A stretch of DNA of 6,867 bases from Lachnospiraceae bacterium (GTDB lineage: Bacteria > Bacillota_A > Clostridia > Lachnospirales > Lachnospiraceae). A model generated the notes under the pieces. The model saw nothing but the letters and a program-made list of their open reading frames with translations. It was not told the DNA's origin and did no database searches. Where the stretch lies: contig JAFSFU010000293.1 of the NCBI GenBank assembly GCA_017435025.1, forward strand, positions 1 to 6,867. The letters are read 5' to 3'. The translations under genes were made by a program, and so were the position numbers. This document shows, piece after piece, positions 4,696 through 6,867 of the stretch (within the stretch, counting starts at the first letter, position 1; each line of letters opens with the position of its first letter).

Positions 4696-5721
4696 ATGTT
4701 GCAATTTTTACAGACCGGAAAAGTGCTGTATGTTCTGGCAGCGATCGCTGGCCTGGGCATGCTCAGCAAGCTTGTGACAAGCAGCCTCTACAAAAGATTG
4801 ATCAAAGAAACCGGAAACATGGCGTTGACCAAGAACAAAAATCTGCGGACCTTGAAGCAGAAGACCGAGAACATGTTCCTCGTGAGTCAAGGTGTGCGGA
4901 ACCCAAATGCGTACATAGAGCGTCAGGTGTATGGTTTTCGATTTATGAATGTGTCGCTGGATAACTGGGATAACCTGTCTGTGCAGGCAATGATCCTGTG
5001 TTTCCTTGTGGGCGGTATTGCAGCCTTTGGCGCATATTGGTACCGCTGTGATTCCTACTATATTGTTCTTTACGGAACCATGGGCATTCTGTCAGGATTG
5101 TTCCTGGTGTTTGTAGACAATGGATCGAACATATCGGGTAAGCGTCAATATCTGGTGGATTCACTGGTGGACTATGTGGAAAATTCCCCGCATTTTTATC
5201 GCAGCGTGGATAGCCGTCGGACAGCAGACGGTTTGCGAGGCACGGAAAAGGGAATGGAAGCCAGCAGGCGCGAAGGCAGGGGAAAGAATGAAAGTTTGGC
5301 AGATGATCAGAAGGCAGATGCCAAAGATGCGACTGTAGAGCGAAAGAAAGCCCTTCGCGGTGAGAGACGTCACAATCGCATGACGGTTCTTTCAAGGAAA
5401 CGAGACACAGACGGGCAGGAGCTGCAGGAGGAACAGGAACGTTTACAGCAGAAAGCAGAATCCCAGACTGCGGCAGCGCGTGCTGATATGAATCGGACAG
5501 AGGGGCAGAGAATCGTCTCCTACAATGAAGCAGAGCTGGCAAGAAGTATTGACTGCCTGAAACAGAGTCTGGATCAGATTGCGGCCGGCAGAGAGCAGTA
5601 TAATCGTGAGATATCGGAGCCGGAACCGGTGGAGAAGAAAGGAAATGAACGGGCAAAAAAAGAGTTAAAGCCGGAAGATCTGAAGTTTCTTGGGGAACTT
5701 TTGCAGGAATATCTGACGTAA
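4696..5721 (+). CDS. Membrane protein of unknown function with long charged C-terminal tail
   Basis: I choose the ATG at 4696 (341 residues): GGGGAG (4684-4689) lies 6 bases upstream, and the protein then begins with a hydrophobic segment. The in-frame GTG at 4639 would add an implausible basic leader. Membrane helices are predicted at about 9-28 (KVLYVLAAIAGLGMLSKLV), 97-115 (AMILCFLVGGIAAFGAYWY) and 121-140 (YYIVLYGTMGILSGLFLVFV). Between the first and second is a basic 70-residue stretch (SLYKRLIKETGNMALTKNKN). From about 150 on the chain is hydrophilic and highly charged, with a likely coiled coil (about 240-300, rich in Q, E and R) and a final short helix (KPEDLKFLGELLQEYLT). No enzymatic motif is visible. 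I recall similar N-terminal regions as conserved hypothetical proteins in Lachnospiraceae. Helix positions suggest a membrane anchor plus a cytoplasmic scaffold or interaction tail; this is inference. It forms its own unit, ended by the terminator at 5725. Confidence 0.8.
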   Translation: MLQFLQTGKVLYVLAAIAGLGMLSKLVTSSLYKRLIKETGNMALTKNKNLRTLKQKTENMFLVSQGVRNPNAYIERQVYGFRFMNVSLDNWDNLSVQAMILCFLVGGIAAFGAYWYRCDSYYIVLYGTMGILSGLFLVFVDNGSNISGKRQYLVDSLVDYVENSPHFYRSVDSRRTADGLRGTEKGMEASRREGRGKNESLADDQKADAKDATVERKKALRGERRHNRMTVLSRKRDTDGQELQEEQERLQQKAESQTAAARADMNRTEGQRIVSYNEAELARSIDCLKQSLDQIAAGREQYNREISEPEPVEKKGNERAKKELKPEDLKFLGELLQEYLT

Positions 5722-5724
5722 AAG

Positions 5725-5763
5725 AAAAAGTGATGTCGGGAATTATCTCGACATCACTTTTTT
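5725..5763. terminator. Bidirectional intrinsic terminator
   Basis: GTGATGTCG (5730-5738) pairs with CGACATCAC (5749-5757). The stem is extended by AAAAA (5725-5729) against the T run at 5758-5763, with a 10-base loop. It starts 3 bases after the membrane-protein stop and also serves the convergent hypothetical gene ending at 5774. Confidence 0.93.
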
Positions 5764-5773
5764 CTATATATCT

Positions 5774-6040
5774 TTATTCTTCGATTACATGGATCTCCAG
5801 ATAATCAAACTCCACAGTTTCGATAAAACTGTCCTGACGGAACCGGGTCCGGTCGTGGCGCTTGAACTCGTTGATATTGGCATCGAGCCAGATCGGCTGG
5901 CTTAAGTCAAATTCCTGGCAGATCTCTTCCACAGCCTGAAAGACCATAGCGGTGCGGGACATGGAATAATCGGAGTTTTCGGCAACAAAATCTTTTAATA
6001 AATGGTTGTCTTTCCAGAGTTTTCCCCACATACGGAACAT
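5774..6040 (-). CDS. Conserved hypothetical protein, 88 residues
   Basis: This is a small soluble protein with no signal peptide or membrane segment. It opens MFRMWGKLWKDNHLLKDFV and contains FQAVEEICQEFDLSQPIWLDANINEFKRHDRTRF, then an acidic end (FIETVEFDYLEIHVIEE). It looks like a mixed alpha/beta fold. I recall close relatives as unnamed proteins in many Lachnospiraceae but know no function. The only cysteine is in EEICQEF, so a metal site is unlikely. The start at 6040 is supported by AGGAGG on the minus strand, with GGAGG (plus 6049-6053) 8 bases upstream. The gene has its own good promoter and shares a terminator with the membrane-protein gene. It diverges from the PLP enzyme gene with a shared -35 box, which may mean opposite regulation. 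Confidence 0.8.
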   Translation of the reverse strand: MFRMWGKLWKDNHLLKDFVAENSDYSMSRTAMVFQAVEEICQEFDLSQPIWLDANINEFKRHDRTRFRQDSFIETVEFDYLEIHVIEE

Positions 6041-6075
6041 AAAAACTTCCTCCTGTATGAACTATCGTGAATACG

Positions 6076-6104
6076 AGTATAATTGATTTTGCGGAAATTG
6101 ACAA
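6076..6104 (-). promoter_or_regulatory. SigA promoter for the 88-residue hypothetical gene
   Basis: On the minus strand TTGTCA (6099-6104), a 17-bp spacer and TATACT (6076-6081). The predicted start is near 6069, about 29 bases ahead of the ATG at 6040. The -35 overlaps the -35 of the divergent promoter. Confidence 0.75.
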
Positions 6105-6126
6105 GTAAATGCAGTTGTGCTATGGT
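6098..6126 (+). promoter_or_regulatory. SigA promoter for the PLP enzyme gene, extended -10
   Basis: A perfect TTGACA (6098-6103), a 17-bp spacer and TATGGT (6121-6126), preceded by TG at 6118-6119, which makes an extended -10. The start is near 6133, leaving a leader of about 42 bases with GAGG at 6163-6166. Confidence 0.75.
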
Positions 6127-6174
6127 AAAAATCAGAAATATCATTTACAAACAAAGGGTAACGAGGTACGCAAA

Positions 6175-6867
6175 ATGACAAATCAGAACGAGTATTTAAA
6201 GAGTGATCTGCTGGTGACATCCCATTACGGCGAAGAATATGATCGTTATTATAACGCGATCGTGCCGCCGGTATTTATGAACTCCCTGAATGTTTTTGAG
6301 ACAATTGATGAATATTATGACAGTGATAAGACGGACAAACACAATTACGTGTACGGACGTGTGCAGAACCCGACGGTTCGTATTTTAGAAGATAAAGTTG
6401 GCGCCCTGGAGCATGGTGTCGGTGCGCTGGCGTTTGCATCCGGTATGGCAGCAGCAACTACAGCCGTTCTTACGGTGATCAAGCATGGAAGCAACGTGGT
6501 GTGCGTTCCCAATGCATACGGTCCGTTGAAGAATTTCCTGGAGACATACTGCAAAGAGCATATGGGGATCACAACTACATATGTAAAAGGCGTTGAGGTG
6601 TCCGAGTTTGAGGCGGCTGTGACCGATGAGACAGACCTGATCATTCTCGAGAGTCCGTCTTCTTTTGTATTCAGCCTGCAGGATATCGAGGCTGTTTCTG
6701 CTATTGCGAAAAAGCATAATGCGCGTGTATACATTGACAACAGCTTCTGTTCCCCAATCTACCAGAAACCGCTGGATCTTGGTGCAGATATTGTTATGCA
6801 TACCGCATCCAAATACATGGGCGGCCATGGCGACATCATCGGCGGCATGCTGGCTGTGAAAGATGAA
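6175..6867 (+). CDS. Cys/Met-metabolism PLP-dependent enzyme (3' end missing)
   Basis: The first 231 residues are visible; family members run to about 380-430. The ATG at 6175 has GAGG (6163-6166) 8 bases upstream. The family covers cystathionine gamma-synthase, cystathionine beta/gamma-lyases, methionine gamma-lyase and O-acylhomoserine sulfhydrylases, which make, break or exchange C-S bonds with PLP. Motifs: YGR (60-62, phosphate contact from the partner subunit), FASGMAA (87-93), NAYG (113-116; Tyr115 stacks on the cofactor), YIDNSF (186-191; Asp188 holds the pyridine nitrogen) and HTASKYMGGHGD (209-220; Lys213 should form the PLP Schiff base). The usual ESPSNP reads ESPSSF here (159-164), losing the Asn-Pro. 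That argues for a divergent subgroup, so I give no gene symbol; substrate choice cannot be read from this part. The order of the missing C-terminal third is unknown. Confidence 0.92.
   Translation, partial: MTNQNEYLKSDLLVTSHYGEEYDRYYNAIVPPVFMNSLNVFETIDEYYDSDKTDKHNYVYGRVQNPTVRILEDKVGALEHGVGALAFASGMAAATTAVLTVIKHGSNVVCVPNAYGPLKNFLETYCKEHMGITTTYVKGVEVSEFEAAVTDETDLIILESPSSFVFSLQDIEAVSAIAKKHNARVYIDNSFCSPIYQKPLDLGADIVMHTASKYMGGHGDIIGGMLAVKDE

Noticed and set aside
4548..4964. A 138-codon plus-strand frame overlapping the start of the membrane-protein gene
   Set aside because: It overlaps the better-supported gene at 4696 in another frame, has no ribosome binding site and gives a protein without domain character.
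4943..5656. A 237-codon minus-strand frame antisense to the membrane-protein gene
   Set aside because: It is rich in Pro, Ser, Cys and His, as expected for the complement of a Glu/Lys/Arg-rich coding strand, and has no start signal.
6345..6828. Minus-strand open frames opposite the PLP enzyme gene
   Set aside because: The plus strand encodes a clear PLP enzyme with all catalytic motifs over the same bases; the antisense frames show no family features.

Overview
The window looks like chromosome of a Gram-positive gut anaerobe of the Firmicutes, most likely family Lachnospiraceae. The support is strong GGAGG-type ribosome binding sites, SigA-like promoters (TTGACA/TATAAT), a Clostridia-type MurG with an HESD motif, a TSCPD four-cysteine protein and two conserved hypothetical proteins that I associate with that family from memory. 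Base composition is mid-range (near 50% GC in most genes I counted), except for an AT-rich block around 2.1-3.06 kb. I see no tRNA, rRNA, CRISPR array, transposase or phage gene.

Left part (1-3332). The 3' end of an ECF-like sigma factor gene runs rightward and overlaps, tail to tail, the end of a leftward murG (lipid II synthesis). Divergent from murG is a rightward gene for a single-pass membrane protein with an acidic linker and an outer domain, a candidate anti-sigma factor or envelope sensor. It is followed by a small secreted protein of unknown function. Composition breaks sharply just after the membrane segment of the candidate anti-sigma (about 50% to 31% GC by hand count) and returns to about 51% within the last ~110 bases of the secreted-protein gene. 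This suggests that the outer domain and most of the secreted protein were exchanged as a module. A perfect 14-bp inverted repeat spans the promoter and start of the secreted-protein gene. A strong bidirectional terminator closes this part.

Middle part (3364-4541). A small leftward TSCPD gene and a rightward mtnN (MTA/SAH nucleosidase) diverge from a 233-bp intergenic region holding two good promoters and small palindromes that may be operators.

Right part (4696-6867). A rightward gene encodes a three-helix membrane protein with a long charged C-terminal tail. It converges on a leftward 88-residue conserved hypothetical gene, with a bidirectional terminator between them. The hypothetical gene diverges from a Cys/Met-metabolism PLP enzyme cut by the window end, and the two divergent promoters share one -35 box. 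MtnN and the PLP enzyme both touch methionine/sulfur metabolism but are separate transcription units.

I did not find a clear new multi-gene system. The most interesting region is the sigma / murG / membrane-regulator / secreted-protein block with its composition mosaic and inverted repeats.
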